DNA of 64,000 nucleotides, from positions 54,715-118,714 of the forward strand of contig CACYYD010000003.1 in NCBI GenBank assembly GCA_902778585.1, given 5' to 3'. The DNA is from an uncultured Eubacteriales bacterium (GTDB lineage Bacteria > Bacillota > Clostridia > Peptostreptococcales > Anaerovoracaceae). This document shows, piece after piece, positions 43,114 through 51,992 of the stretch (position 1 is its first letter; every line of letters begins with the position of its first letter). The translations under genes were made by a program, and so were the position numbers. The notes beneath the pieces were generated by a model. That model ran no database searches. It saw only the letters and a list, made by a program, of their open reading frames with translations, and had not been told where the DNA came from.

Positions 43114-43989
43114 TCAGCGCTGTGCAATCATTTCTTTGAGTTCATCTACCTGGAACTTATATGCCGAATTGCAGAAATAGCACTTTACCTCTATCTCTTC
43201 GCCGTCATTGATGATCTCGTTGAGGTCGTCCGTGCTGATGGTCGCAAGCGCTCTGGCAACCTTCTCCTTGCTGCAGTCGCAGTAAAACTCCACGGGCAGT
43301 TTTTCATTGATATGAAGGTCCAGACCGCCCAGATAGTACTCAAGGATGTCTTCAGGGCTCATGCCTTTTTCCATCATCGTTGTGACAGGTTCTGCATCTT
43401 TAAGCTTTGCCTCGATGGCCTCAATCGTCTCTTCTGCGACATCAGGCATCATCTGGATTATGAATCCACCCGCGTGCTTTACTTCGCTGTCTGTATCTAC
43501 CATGACCCCGAGGCCGACAGCTGACGGAGTCTGCTCCGAGACCGTAAAGTAATAAGCAAGGTCATCGCCTATCTCTCCTGTCTGTATCTCTACCTGGCCG
43601 TTGTACGGCTCCTTGAGGCCAAGGTCCATTATGACTGTAAGTGTGCCCTTTCCAATGGCGCCGCCTACATCAAGTTTGCCCGCTCTCTTCAGCGGGATAT
43701 CTACCGACGGATTTGCCGGGAATCCCTTCACATGGCCATGGCCGTCCGCTGTTACTGTCAGCTGAGCGATCGGGCCGTCACCCTTCATCATGAGGGTCAG
43801 CTTGTCGTTCTCGCCCTTCATCATCGATCCCATCATCGCTCCCGCGCTCAGAAGTCTTCCGAGCGCAGCCGTAACGACCGGGAATGTGTGATGTATCTCT
43901 CGCGCCTCCGCGGTAAGCTCAGTCGATCTGATCGCGAAAGCTCTTACTGTCTCTCCTGCTGCTGTTGCTCTAATAATATAATCACTCAT
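43114..43989 (-). CDS. hslO: Redox-regulated chaperone Hsp33
   Basis: 291 aa. N-terminal domain with TFPVVTAALGRLLSAG and GFPANPSVDIPLKR; C-terminal zinc site C237-x-C239...C270-x2-C273 that releases zinc on oxidation and activates the chaperone. Between the cation transporter and thiN with short gaps. Confidence 0.96.
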   Translation of the reverse strand: MSDYIIRATAAGETVRAFAIRSTELTAEAREIHHTFPVVTAALGRLLSAGAMMGSMMKGENDKLTLMMKGDGPIAQLTVTADGHGHVKGFPANPSVDIPLKRAGKLDVGGAIGKGTLTVIMDLGLKEPYNGQVEIQTGEIGDDLAYYFTVSEQTPSAVGLGVMVDTDSEVKHAGGFIIQMMPDVAEETIEAIEAKLKDAEPVTTMMEKGMSPEDILEYYLGGLDLHINEKLPVEFYCDCSKEKVARALATISTDDLNEIINDGEEIEVKCYFCNSAYKFQVDELKEMIAQR

Positions 43990-44004
43990 TGATATCTTTT
44001 ATCC

Positions 44005-45114
44005 TTAATCTGTAATATCTATATCCGGCACAATGACTAAATTGTAATCAGGATAGAGCGGTGCGATCTCATCGCATATGGTTTTTATACACTCATCCTG
44101 TGAAACGCCGAAGCTGAGCACGACGTCAAACCTGATGACCTTTTTCTCCTCATCGATATAGAATCCATGCATCTGAAGTGCCCAGTCATGAGCCATTACT
44201 ATCGCTTCGATGTCACGTCTTATCTTTTCTGCCTTCGCGTCAGTATTGCGCGAATACACTCCGATACCGGTAAGAATGACGCCTGTTTCCCTGTATACCC
44301 TGTCAGTTAGCTTGCGGGTCAGGATATCTACCTTATCGACTGTCATCGTATCCGGAAGCTCTACATGTACCGAGCCGTATGCCTTGCCCGGACCGTAATC
44401 ATGTATGAAGAGATCGTATGCACCGAGTACCTCCGGTTCTCCCGTGACCAGCTCTTTTATCTTGTTTGATACTTCAACGTTTGCGCGCCTGCCCAGAATA
44501 TCCTTCACAGTATCGCTTATCATTTCGATACCGGCCTTGATGATGAATCCGGAAATAATGACGCCCACATATGCCTCAAGTGAGATGCCATTGAACGTAT
44601 ATAGGAGGGCTGTCAGAAGGACCGCGAACGAAAGTGCTGCATCGGACAGCGCATCCGTGCCTGAAGCCACGAGAGCTCCAGAATTTGTCTGCTCGCCCTT
44701 GCTCTTTACGTATCTTCCGAGCAGCACCTTTGCCAGCACCGCCACCGCGACGATCACGAGCGAGACCGTCGAATATGCAGGCGCTGACGGCTCGATGATC
44801 TTCTTTACCGATTCCACCAGCGATGTGATTCCGGCGTAAAGTACGATCGCGGCCACTATGAGCGCGGAGATATATTCTATCCTTCCGTGTCCGAGCGGAT
44901 GCTCCCTGTCGGGCCTCTTTCCCGCAAGTTTTGCCCCGCCGATAGTAATGACTGATGAAAGTGCATCTGACAGGTTGTTTACCGCATCGAGGACTACTGC
45001 AATGGAGTTTGAAAGAAGGCCCACCGCCGCTTTGAACGCCGCCAGCAGTATGTTGACCGCAATGCCCACAATACTTGTCTTTATTATTTCCTTTTGTCTG
45101 TCCTGCTGTTTCAT
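44005..45114 (-). CDS. Cation diffusion facilitator transporter
   Basis: 369 aa with six membrane helices. Metal-site motif LLSNSIAVVLDAVNNLSDA in TM2 and SGALVASGTDALSDAA in TM5, plus a cytosolic C-terminal domain of about 170 aa. Members export zinc, manganese or iron; metal not predictable. Start at 45114 has GAGG 6 bases upstream. Confidence 0.93.
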   Translation of the reverse strand: MKQQDRQKEIIKTSIVGIAVNILLAAFKAAVGLLSNSIAVVLDAVNNLSDALSSVITIGGAKLAGKRPDREHPLGHGRIEYISALIVAAIVLYAGITSLVESVKKIIEPSAPAYSTVSLVIVAVAVLAKVLLGRYVKSKGEQTNSGALVASGTDALSDAALSFAVLLTALLYTFNGISLEAYVGVIISGFIIKAGIEMISDTVKDILGRRANVEVSNKIKELVTGEPEVLGAYDLFIHDYGPGKAYGSVHVELPDTMTVDKVDILTRKLTDRVYRETGVILTGIGVYSRNTDAKAEKIRRDIEAIVMAHDWALQMHGFYIDEEKKVIRFDVVLSFGVSQDECIKTICDEIAPLYPDYNLVIVPDIDITD

Positions 45115-45208
45115 AGTTTTCCTCTTTACCATCAAACCTACAAGGGAGATTCTACTTCAAAACGGCCAAAATGGCAACGCGGGCGGGGTGGGAATCGCCC
45201 CGCCGTTC

Positions 45209-45217
45209 TGTTAGAAT
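45209..45217 (+). promoter_or_regulatory. Extended -10 promoter, probably leaderless
   Basis: TGT-TAGAAT ends 6 bases before the ATG at 45224. A GC-rich hairpin (GGCGGGG / CCCCGCC, 45182-45204) lies just upstream, over the -35 area. No SD. Confidence 0.55.
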
Positions 45218-45223
45218 ACTGCT

Positions 45224-46684
45224 ATGGATAAGAAACATACTATTTGCTTACTTAATGATTCATTCCCGCCAACCATAGACGGAGTCGCTAACGCAGTTCT
45301 CAATTATGCCCGGTATATCGAACAGGATCACGGACATTCGCTTGTAATGACCCCGCAGGTCCCGGGCACTGATGACAGCATATACGGTTTTCCTGTAGTG
45401 AGATATCCCAGCATCGATACAAGAAAGATGATCGGATATGTCACAGGCTATCCTTTCTCACCTGAGGCAGCTCATATGGTGGAGTCGGAGAAGGTCTCGC
45501 TTCTGCATACCCACTGCCCTGTTACTTCCTGCCTTCTGGCAAGACAGCTGGCCGAGGCATACCGGCTTCCGCTTGTGCTCACGTGGCATACAAAGTATGA
45601 CATCGACATCGCCAACGCGGTAAAAAGCAAGGTGCTCCAGGAAGGCGCCCTTCAGGCGCTCCTGCGCAATGTGAACGCCTGTGATGAGATCTGGACCGTA
45701 AGCAAGGGCGCCGGTGAAAACCTGAAATCGATCGGTTACGAAGGCGATTATATTGTGATGCCCAACGGGGTCGACCTGCCCCGTGAGAAGGTTTCTGAAG
45801 ACTTCATATCAGAAGTTACTGCAGCCTATGATCTTCCGTCAGATGTGCCGTGCTTCCTCTTCATAGGAAGGCTCATGTGGTACAAGGGGCTGCGTATAAT
45901 ACTCGATGCTCTTAAATCATTGGATTCCGCAGGACTTGATTACCGAATGATATTCGTTGGCGGAGGCGGTGATGAAAAGGAAGTCCGCGAATATACAAAC
46001 GAACTCGGACTTGCCGGCAGGGTGTTCTTTACCGGACCGGTCTCGGACAGGGAAAAACTCAGAGCCTGGTACAGCCGGGCAGATCTTTTTCTCTTCCCTT
46101 CAACATTCGACACCAACGGACTGGTCGTAAGAGAGGCTGCCGCTTCAGATACGGCATCCGTGATAATAGAAGGCAGCTGCGCATCAGAAGGTGTCACTGA
46201 CGGCCGCAACGGATTCCTCATCGAAGAAAACGCTGACTCGCTCGCAGCAAAACTGCGTGAGCTGTGCGATCATTCCGGAAAGATGGCTGAAGTCGGCAGA
46301 TGCGCCGGTGACGAGCTTTACATATCGTGGGAAGATGCAGTTGCCAATGCTTATGACCGTTACGGCGCAGTCATCGACAACTACAGACGCGGGCTCTACG
46401 GAAGACATGACCCTCTCAGGGGATCGTTTATGCAGTCGCAGGGCGAACTCATGCAGATCCTCGGAGAAGCTGAAGCTGCCGGGAAGGCTCTGATACATGA
46501 CTTTAACGAGACTCAGGCAGAAGTGGAGTCATCGCTTCGCTCCATCAGGAACAAAGCAATAGTCGATGTGATCACTGCGCAGTACGAGGCAAAGGAAGGC
46601 ATACGCTCTCTTGGAAAAGAGATAAAGGAAACAATAAAAGAGACCGGCGAGGATCTCTGGGAGAAACTCGACCGGTACCTCTAA
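45224..46684 (+). CDS. Glycosyltransferase family 4 with C-terminal helical tail
   Basis: 486 aa. GT4 start NDSFPPTIDGVANAV, donor-domain motif FIGRLMWYKGLRIILDAL. The E-x7-E pair reads D-x7-E in FDTNGLVVREAA (about 300). Similar to diacylglycerol glucosyltransferases, but the acceptor is unknown. Residues ~400-486 form an amphipathic, coiled-coil-like tail (ETQAEVESSLRSIRNKAIV, KEIKETIKETGEDLWEKL), which may hold it at the membrane. Its end overlaps the convergent EamA gene by 4 bases. Confidence 0.9.
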   Translation: MDKKHTICLLNDSFPPTIDGVANAVLNYARYIEQDHGHSLVMTPQVPGTDDSIYGFPVVRYPSIDTRKMIGYVTGYPFSPEAAHMVESEKVSLLHTHCPVTSCLLARQLAEAYRLPLVLTWHTKYDIDIANAVKSKVLQEGALQALLRNVNACDEIWTVSKGAGENLKSIGYEGDYIVMPNGVDLPREKVSEDFISEVTAAYDLPSDVPCFLFIGRLMWYKGLRIILDALKSLDSAGLDYRMIFVGGGGDEKEVREYTNELGLAGRVFFTGPVSDREKLRAWYSRADLFLFPSTFDTNGLVVREAAASDTASVIIEGSCASEGVTDGRNGFLIEENADSLAAKLRELCDHSGKMAEVGRCAGDELYISWEDAVANAYDRYGAVIDNYRRGLYGRHDPLRGSFMQSQGELMQILGEAEAAGKALIHDFNETQAEVESSLRSIRNKAIVDVITAQYEAKEGIRSLGKEIKETIKETGEDLWEKLDRYL

Positions 46685-47586
46685 TGATCAGTCTGTGCCT
46701 TCTTCAGATTCATTATTACGATAGACCCGAAAACCATCGCTATTCCGAGAATCTTCGCCGGGCCCAGAGTTTCATGAAAAGCAATATAGCCGATAAATGA
46801 GGCCGCGACCGTTTCAACTGAAGCCAGTATAGGAACGATCGAGGTCTCTTTTATTTTGCTGAGTCCTCCGAAGTAAATGATATATGCGAGTGCAGACGGT
46901 ATTATACCGAAACCAATGAGAGCCAGCACCATTCTGGGATCTGTGATCCCGGTGACCTCCGGCCTCCAGGGCCTCACCATGAAAAACAGCGCCGCTGTTC
47001 CGAACGCAAGCCCGTAGAACGCGGAAGTGTAAGGATCCTCATTGTCGGCTCCGAGCCTGGATAATACCGGCAGCGTGCCATATGTGAATCCGGACAGAAT
47101 GCCCATCACCACTCCGAGCACTGAAAGGCTTATACCCGAGAAGTTTCCGCCTGTTACGGTTAGAATGCATCCGCATATATTTATAATTATTGCCAGTATC
47201 ACATTGCGGCCGAGAGGTTCTTTGAAGAATATCCTCGACATGATCGCAACAAATACCGGAGCAGTATAAAGCAGCACCGAAGCAGTGGCCATCCCGCCCT
47301 GTTCTATGGCAGTCATATAGCAGAGGTTGTATATACCTTGAGATACAAGACCCACAAGAAAGCACGATAGCAGGCCCTTTTTGCTTATCCTGAAAAGGCT
47401 CATCCCCCTGCCCTGCACTATCATTACAGGGATGAGAAGCAGGGATGCAAAGAGCAGTCTGTAGAAGGCCAGAGGGAATGGCTCCATCCCGAGTTTGTTC
47501 AGTATTGTGGCAAACAGTCCTATCGTGCCCCACAGCGTTCCCGCTGCAAGCACCATCAGGTATCCTTTGTTTTGTTCGTTTTTCAT
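46681..47586 (-). CDS. EamA family permease
   Basis: 301 aa, ten membrane helices as two EamA repeats (AGTLWGTIGLFATIL, and GFGIIPSALAYIIYFGGL in the second half). Drug/metabolite transporter superfamily; substrate unknown. Lies after the rpsB-tsf terminator. Confidence 0.92.
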   Translation of the reverse strand: MKNEQNKGYLMVLAAGTLWGTIGLFATILNKLGMEPFPLAFYRLLFASLLLIPVMIVQGRGMSLFRISKKGLLSCFLVGLVSQGIYNLCYMTAIEQGGMATASVLLYTAPVFVAIMSRIFFKEPLGRNVILAIIINICGCILTVTGGNFSGISLSVLGVVMGILSGFTYGTLPVLSRLGADNEDPYTSAFYGLAFGTAALFFMVRPWRPEVTGITDPRMVLALIGFGIIPSALAYIIYFGGLSKIKETSIVPILASVETVAASFIGYIAFHETLGPAKILGIAMVFGSIVIMNLKKAQTDH

Positions 47587-47596
47587 TTACCTGTCC

Positions 47597-47635
47597 TAAA
47601 AAGATCCCCTGTTCATGCATCTTCATGGACAGGGG
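47597..47635 (-). terminator. Terminator of rpsB-tsf
   Basis: Stem CCCCTGTCCATG / CATGAACAGGGG (one G-T) with a 6-base loop; on the minus strand followed by ATCTTTTTA. Confidence 0.85.
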
Positions 47636-47662
47636 AATTCCGTTTTGATTCTGTTTACAGAA

Positions 47663-48760
47663 TTACTTGCTAGCTGCTTCCATCTGAGCAGCTACCTCAG
47701 CAGCGAAGTCCTCTTCCTTCTTCTCGATTCCTTCGCCGACCTCGAATCTGACTACCTTTGTCAGAGCCAGATCCTTATCAACGCTCTTCAGATACTCAGC
47801 AACTGTCTGGTTTCCGTCCTCAGCTCTTACGTAAGTCTGGTCAAGCAGGCAGATCTCCTTGAGCTGCTTCTTGATACGTCCGTCAACGAGACCCTTGAAG
47901 ATCTTGTTCTCGGAGATCTCCATCTTAGCAGCGATAGCCAGACCGGCAAGTCTTGTCTTAGCCTCTTCCGAAAGGAAGTTAGGGAGATAGTTGAAGTTGA
48001 AGCTCTTGTCAGCTCTCTTCTCGGAGAGGATGTCAAGGTCAGCCTTTTCCCATACATCCTGAACCTTGTCGAGGAGTCCGTTCAGGATCGGCTTAGGAAG
48101 TGTGAACGGATCGTTCAGAGCACTCTCAAGAGTGATCTTTCCGAGGCTTGCGAGTTCTTCTTCAGAGATATCGTCTCTGCTTACATATTGAGGGTTCATT
48201 GCAGCTACCTGCATTGCAACGTTCTTCAGTGCAGCCTTGTTCTCATCAGTGTCTGCGCCGTTAGCAGCAACGATAACGCCGATGTTTCCGCCGCCGTGGA
48301 TGTAAGTAGCGAGGACCTCTCCTGCAGCCTTGTCGATCCTTCTTACCGACATGTTCTCACCGATCTTAGCGATGAGAGCTGTCAGTGTGTCGCCTACTGT
48401 GGAGCCTTCGAAAGCCATAGCCTTGAAAGCGTCCATGTCGTTGCTCTCTGCATCAAGAGCGAGCTCAGCGAGCTTTTCAACGAATCCGATGAATTCGTCG
48501 TTCTTTGCAACGAAGTCTGTCTCGGAGTTAACTTCTACGATAGCTGCAGTCTTTCCGTCTGCAGAGCAAGCTGTTCTTACAAGACCCATAGCAGCGATCC
48601 TGCCGGCCTTCTTTGCAGCCTTCGAAAGTCCCTTTTCTCTCAGAATCTCTACAGCTCTGTCCATATCGCCGTCAGCCTCAACAAGAGCCTTCTTGCAGTC
48701 CATCATTCCTGCGCTTGTCATTTCACGCAGTTCTTTAACCATCTGTGCTGTTACAGCCAT
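47663..48760 (-). CDS. tsf: Elongation factor Ts
   Basis: 365 aa nucleotide exchange factor for EF-Tu. N-terminus VKELREMTSAGMMDCKKALVE and RIAAMGLVRT are characteristic; the EF-Tu contact appears as SETDFVAKND. Longer than E. coli Ts (283 aa) because of an extra segment in the C-terminal half (about 215-285). Follows rpsB after 15 bases. Confidence 0.97.
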   Translation of the reverse strand: MAVTAQMVKELREMTSAGMMDCKKALVEADGDMDRAVEILREKGLSKAAKKAGRIAAMGLVRTACSADGKTAAIVEVNSETDFVAKNDEFIGFVEKLAELALDAESNDMDAFKAMAFEGSTVGDTLTALIAKIGENMSVRRIDKAAGEVLATYIHGGGNIGVIVAANGADTDENKAALKNVAMQVAAMNPQYVSRDDISEEELASLGKITLESALNDPFTLPKPILNGLLDKVQDVWEKADLDILSEKRADKSFNFNYLPNFLSEEAKTRLAGLAIAAKMEISENKIFKGLVDGRIKKQLKEICLLDQTYVRAEDGNQTVAEYLKSVDKDLALTKVVRFEVGEGIEKKEEDFAAEVAAQMEAASK

Positions 48761-48775
48761 TTTATCCTCCTTGAA

Positions 48776-49534
48776 CTACTCTTCGTCTGCAGCTTCTTCT
48801 GCCTCAGCCTCAGCTTCAGCCGGAGCTTCTTCAGGTGCTTCCTGGAAGCTCTCGCCCTGCTTAGCCTCGATGATAGCGTCTGCCATGCAGCTTGTGATCA
48901 GCTTTACGGCTCTGATAGCGTCATCGTTTGCTGGGATTACATAATCAACGTCGTCAGGATCGCAGTTTGTATCTACCATTCCTACTACAGGGATTCCGAG
49001 GATCTTTGCTTCCTTGACAGCGATCTTTTCCTTCTTAGGATCAACTACGAAGATTGCAGCAGGCATTCCCTTCATGTTCTTGATTCCGCCGAGGTACTTC
49101 TCGAGCTTGTCTGCCTCTGCGACCAGCTTCAGTGCTTCCTTCTTGGCATACTTGTTGATAGTGCCGTCTTCCTGCATCTGTCTGATCTCTGCAAGTCTTT
49201 CGATTCTCTTGCTGATAGTCTTGTGGTTAGTGAGCATGCCGCCCAGCCATCTCTCGTTTACGAAGTACATTCCGCATCTCTCTGCCTCATCTCTGATAGC
49301 AGCCTGAGCCTGCTTCTTTGTTCCTACGAAGAGTACCGGTCTGCCTGTCTCTCCGACCTTTCTCATGAAATCATAAGCCTCATCTACCAGGCCCAGCGTC
49401 TGCTGAAGGTCGATGATGTAGATTCCGTTTCTCTCTGCGAAGATGTAAGGAGCCATCTTAGGGTTCCATCTTCTTGTCTGATGTCCAAAGTGGACGCCTG
49501 CTTCGAGCAGCTGTTTCATTGATACTACTGACAT
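48776..49534 (-). CDS. rpsB: 30S ribosomal protein S2
   Basis: 252 aa. [22 protein letters not shown] start, FVGTKKQAQ and [20 protein letters not shown] are conserved. The last 30 residues are a Glu/Ala-rich acidic tail. SD GGAGG. Confidence 0.98.
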   Translation of the reverse strand: MSVVSMKQLLEAGVHFGHQTRRWNPKMAPYIFAERNGIYIIDLQQTLGLVDEAYDFMRKVGETGRPVLFVGTKKQAQAAIRDEAERCGMYFVNERWLGGMLTNHKTISKRIERLAEIRQMQEDGTINKYAKKEALKLVAEADKLEKYLGGIKNMKGMPAAIFVVDPKKEKIAVKEAKILGIPVVGMVDTNCDPDDVDYVIPANDDAIRAVKLITSCMADAIIEAKQGESFQEAPEEAPAEAEAEAEEAADEE

Positions 49535-49664
49535 TTTATAACCTCCGGTTAATTAACTTCCACTGCGCCCTCGCCCTTAAGCTAAGTGCCTTAAACCCCC
49601 GTATCACGGGGCACCGCGGCGGGCGTCAGTGTGACAAATAAATACGAGCGCGCAAATCGCACGC
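49535..49664 (-). promoter_or_regulatory. Structured rpsB leader
   Basis: About 130 untranslated bases. Contains a nested hairpin GTGCC[CCGTGATACGG]...GGCAC (about 49588-49617) and further GC-rich segments. S2 represses its own operon through such leaders in other bacteria; no known Rfam type is recognised here. Confidence 0.45.
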
Positions 49665-49670
49665 CCGTAT

Positions 49671-49699
49671 ATTATAGGAAAATGGATTATCATTTGCAA
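49671..49699 (-). promoter_or_regulatory. Promoter of rpsB-tsf
   Basis: -35 TTGCAA (49699-49694), 17-base spacer, -10 TATAAT (49676-49671). Confidence 0.8.
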
Positions 49700-49759
49700 G
49701 AGCAAAATGTGTTTTTTCTTTGAAAAATCAATGTTTTTTGATGCCGTTTGGCCATCCTG

Positions 49760-51361
49760 TCACAGCAGACCGTCATTCAGTTTTTCAAAGTTCTTTTTGT
49801 TTGATCTATGCAGGTTTTTAAAGACCTCATAATTGCGGTCATATACTTTTGAATCACGGCTGTGAGCTCTGTAGACTGCCGACGCAGGTATGAGTGCCTT
49901 TATGCCGTCAAGGCTTTTTACAATGCCCATGCCGACCGCCGCGGTGAGCGCAGCACCGGCCGCTCCGACATTCTGCGGATTGTCCACGGTCTCTATCGTC
50001 CTTCCGGTAATATCGGCAAGGATCTGGCATGTCACGGCCGACAGCGCTCCGCCGCCAACGAATCTGATCTTCTTTGAAGTCTTTATCTTCTTATCTTCGC
50101 ACTCGAGCATCCATCTGAGGTGATAGCATACCCCTTCAGTCACGGCACGCAGCATCTCGGTCTTTCCGGTATCGAGAGAAATGTTGAAAAACATTCCCCT
50201 TGAGTTGTGATCTTCGAACGGACATCTGTTGCCATGGAGCCATGGAGTGAATATGACACCTCCCGCGCCGGCCGGACAGCTGTCTATGACCTCGGACATG
50301 TAGTCGTACAGGCTCGTGTATACTTTTTCCTTGCTGCCTGTGATCTCTTCCTTGTTCATGTAGACACCTATCTCGTCCTTCGCAAGGTGGTCCTTCACCC
50401 ATTCGAGACTCTTGCCTGCAGTTTCCATTTCGGCAAAGTAATTATATAGTCCAGGGGCTGCTCCGACAGACGCCGCTATCATGCTGTCGGTATCCACTAT
50501 CTGCCTCTTCACAAGGGTCGATACCCAGCCGGATGTGCCGCAGTAGATGTGAGTCTCTCCTGCCCTCACACAGCCTGCTCCGATCCCGATAAGAGACGCG
50601 TCTCCGCCGCCTCCGTATACCGGAGTCCCCGGTGCAAGGCCGAGTTCTGCAGCCTGAGCTTCTCTCAGTTTTCCGGCAACATCAGTCGTTTTTATGACCG
50701 GCGGCAGGTGCTTTATATCTATATCAAATAGATCGCATATCTCGCTGCTCCATCCACGCGTCTTCTTTCTGGTGTCATACAGGAATGTCGACCACGCCGA
50801 ATCCTCGGTCATAATGAACTCTCCTGTCATGCGGCCTATGATATATTCCTTTACATCGAGCCACCACCTGACTTTCCTGAATTTCTCAGGCTCATGGTTT
50901 TTTACCCAGAGGTATCTCCAGACAGGATCCTTGACGCTGCCGGATACAGCTCCGGTCACAAGCAGGGATTTCACCAGCTTGTTCACATTCATTCCGGCGA
51001 TCTTTACGCCCTGGCCTATGCCGGCCTTCATCTCTTCGGACGCGCGCTGATCCATATAGCTCATCGGATGTCTTACCGGAGTGCCTTTCTCATCCACAAG
51101 CACCAGGCCCTGCATCTGCGAGCAGAACGTTATGCCGTCTATCGACGCCGGGTCGATGCCGGTGTCCTTCAAAAGCTCAGCCGTGCTTTTGCATATGCCG
51201 CTCCACCATTCATCAGCGTGCTGCTCGGCTCCTCCTCCCGGCAGTGTGTACAGCTCATAACCCTCAGATGCTGCACCCACCAGTTTTATGGATTTACTGA
51301 TCTCATACAAGCAGGTCTTTACACCTGTCGTTCCTATATCGTACGCAAGTATCCTAGCCAT
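49760..51361 (-). CDS. FGGY-family carbohydrate kinase
   Basis: 533 aa, xylulokinase-like. N-terminal ATP/sugar motif LAYDIGTTGVKTCLYE, GITFCSQMQGLVLVD, MSYMDQRA, and C-terminal FVGGGALSAVTCQILADITG with NVGAAGAALTA. Phosphorylates a sugar or polyol; substrate not certain. ATG at 51361 has GGGGG 8-9 bases upstream and overlaps the tetR stop by 8 bases. Confidence 0.9.
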   Translation of the reverse strand: MARILAYDIGTTGVKTCLYEISKSIKLVGAASEGYELYTLPGGGAEQHADEWWSGICKSTAELLKDTGIDPASIDGITFCSQMQGLVLVDEKGTPVRHPMSYMDQRASEEMKAGIGQGVKIAGMNVNKLVKSLLVTGAVSGSVKDPVWRYLWVKNHEPEKFRKVRWWLDVKEYIIGRMTGEFIMTEDSAWSTFLYDTRKKTRGWSSEICDLFDIDIKHLPPVIKTTDVAGKLREAQAAELGLAPGTPVYGGGGDASLIGIGAGCVRAGETHIYCGTSGWVSTLVKRQIVDTDSMIAASVGAAPGLYNYFAEMETAGKSLEWVKDHLAKDEIGVYMNKEEITGSKEKVYTSLYDYMSEVIDSCPAGAGGVIFTPWLHGNRCPFEDHNSRGMFFNISLDTGKTEMLRAVTEGVCYHLRWMLECEDKKIKTSKKIRFVGGGALSAVTCQILADITGRTIETVDNPQNVGAAGAALTAAVGMGIVKSLDGIKALIPASAVYRAHSRDSKVYDRNYEVFKNLHRSNKKNFEKLNDGLL

Positions 51362-51977
51362 GAAGAGCACCCCCTATGAACCTCATCATCTGCTCTTTAA
51401 TATATTCATCTCTGTCAGGCGTATCCTCTCCGCAGAATATCCTGAAACGGTCCTGATAATAGTCACACGCGTAGGAGAAGTGCAGCATCATCAGAAGATT
51501 GTCGAAGAAAAACGCAAATGCCTCAGGTGAAATATCAGCGTTGATCTCTCCTGACTCCGCAGCCTCCTTCAGAAGGGTTTTGTAAAGCTTCGCTGTCGCG
51601 CCTTCGATCATCTCCGCAGTCTGCTCCTTGCCCGCAGGGGTACCGGAGACAGTGATCTGATGATACAGTTTTATATATTCCGGGTTCTCCTTTGAGACCT
51701 TCTGGATCTGAGTTATAAGACTGTCTATCTTTTCTTCAAGCGTCCTGCCGTTTACGGCCATCCCCAGGGTCTCATCAAGCGCACCGAGACTCCTGGCAAC
51801 GCAGGCGTTGAAGAGAGCTTCTTTATCGGCGTAATACTTATAGATCACTCCGACACTGACACCGGCCTTTTTTGCCACCGAGCTTACTGCCGTGCCCGCA
51901 AAGCCCTTTGCCGCAAACTCTTCCGCCGCAGTCTTAAGGATATTCTCAGTTTGCTCCTTTGTAAGAGGTTTGAGCAT
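51354..51977 (-). CDS. TetR-family regulator
   Basis: 207 aa. N-terminal helix-turn-helix ILKTAAEEFAAKGFAGTAVSSVAKKAGVS... KYYADKEALF. Between an aminotransferase gene (15 bases upstream) and the kinase gene (overlap 8 bases), so it probably controls its own operon through the palindrome at 53527-53542. Confidence 0.92.
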   Translation of the reverse strand: MLKPLTKEQTENILKTAAEEFAAKGFAGTAVSSVAKKAGVSVGVIYKYYADKEALFNACVARSLGALDETLGMAVNGRTLEEKIDSLITQIQKVSKENPEYIKLYHQITVSGTPAGKEQTAEMIEGATAKLYKTLLKEAAESGEINADISPEAFAFFFDNLLMMLHFSYACDYYQDRFRIFCGEDTPDRDEYIKEQMMRFIGGALHG

Positions 51978-51992
51978 TATTTGCCACCTTCT

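Noticed and set aside
45182..45204. Terminator before the glycosyltransferase gene
   Set aside because: GC-rich hairpin without T-run, lying over the promoter region; no upstream + strand gene to end.
47615..49522. 635-codon + strand open frame
   Set aside because: Antisense to tsf and rpsB; a by-product of codon bias.
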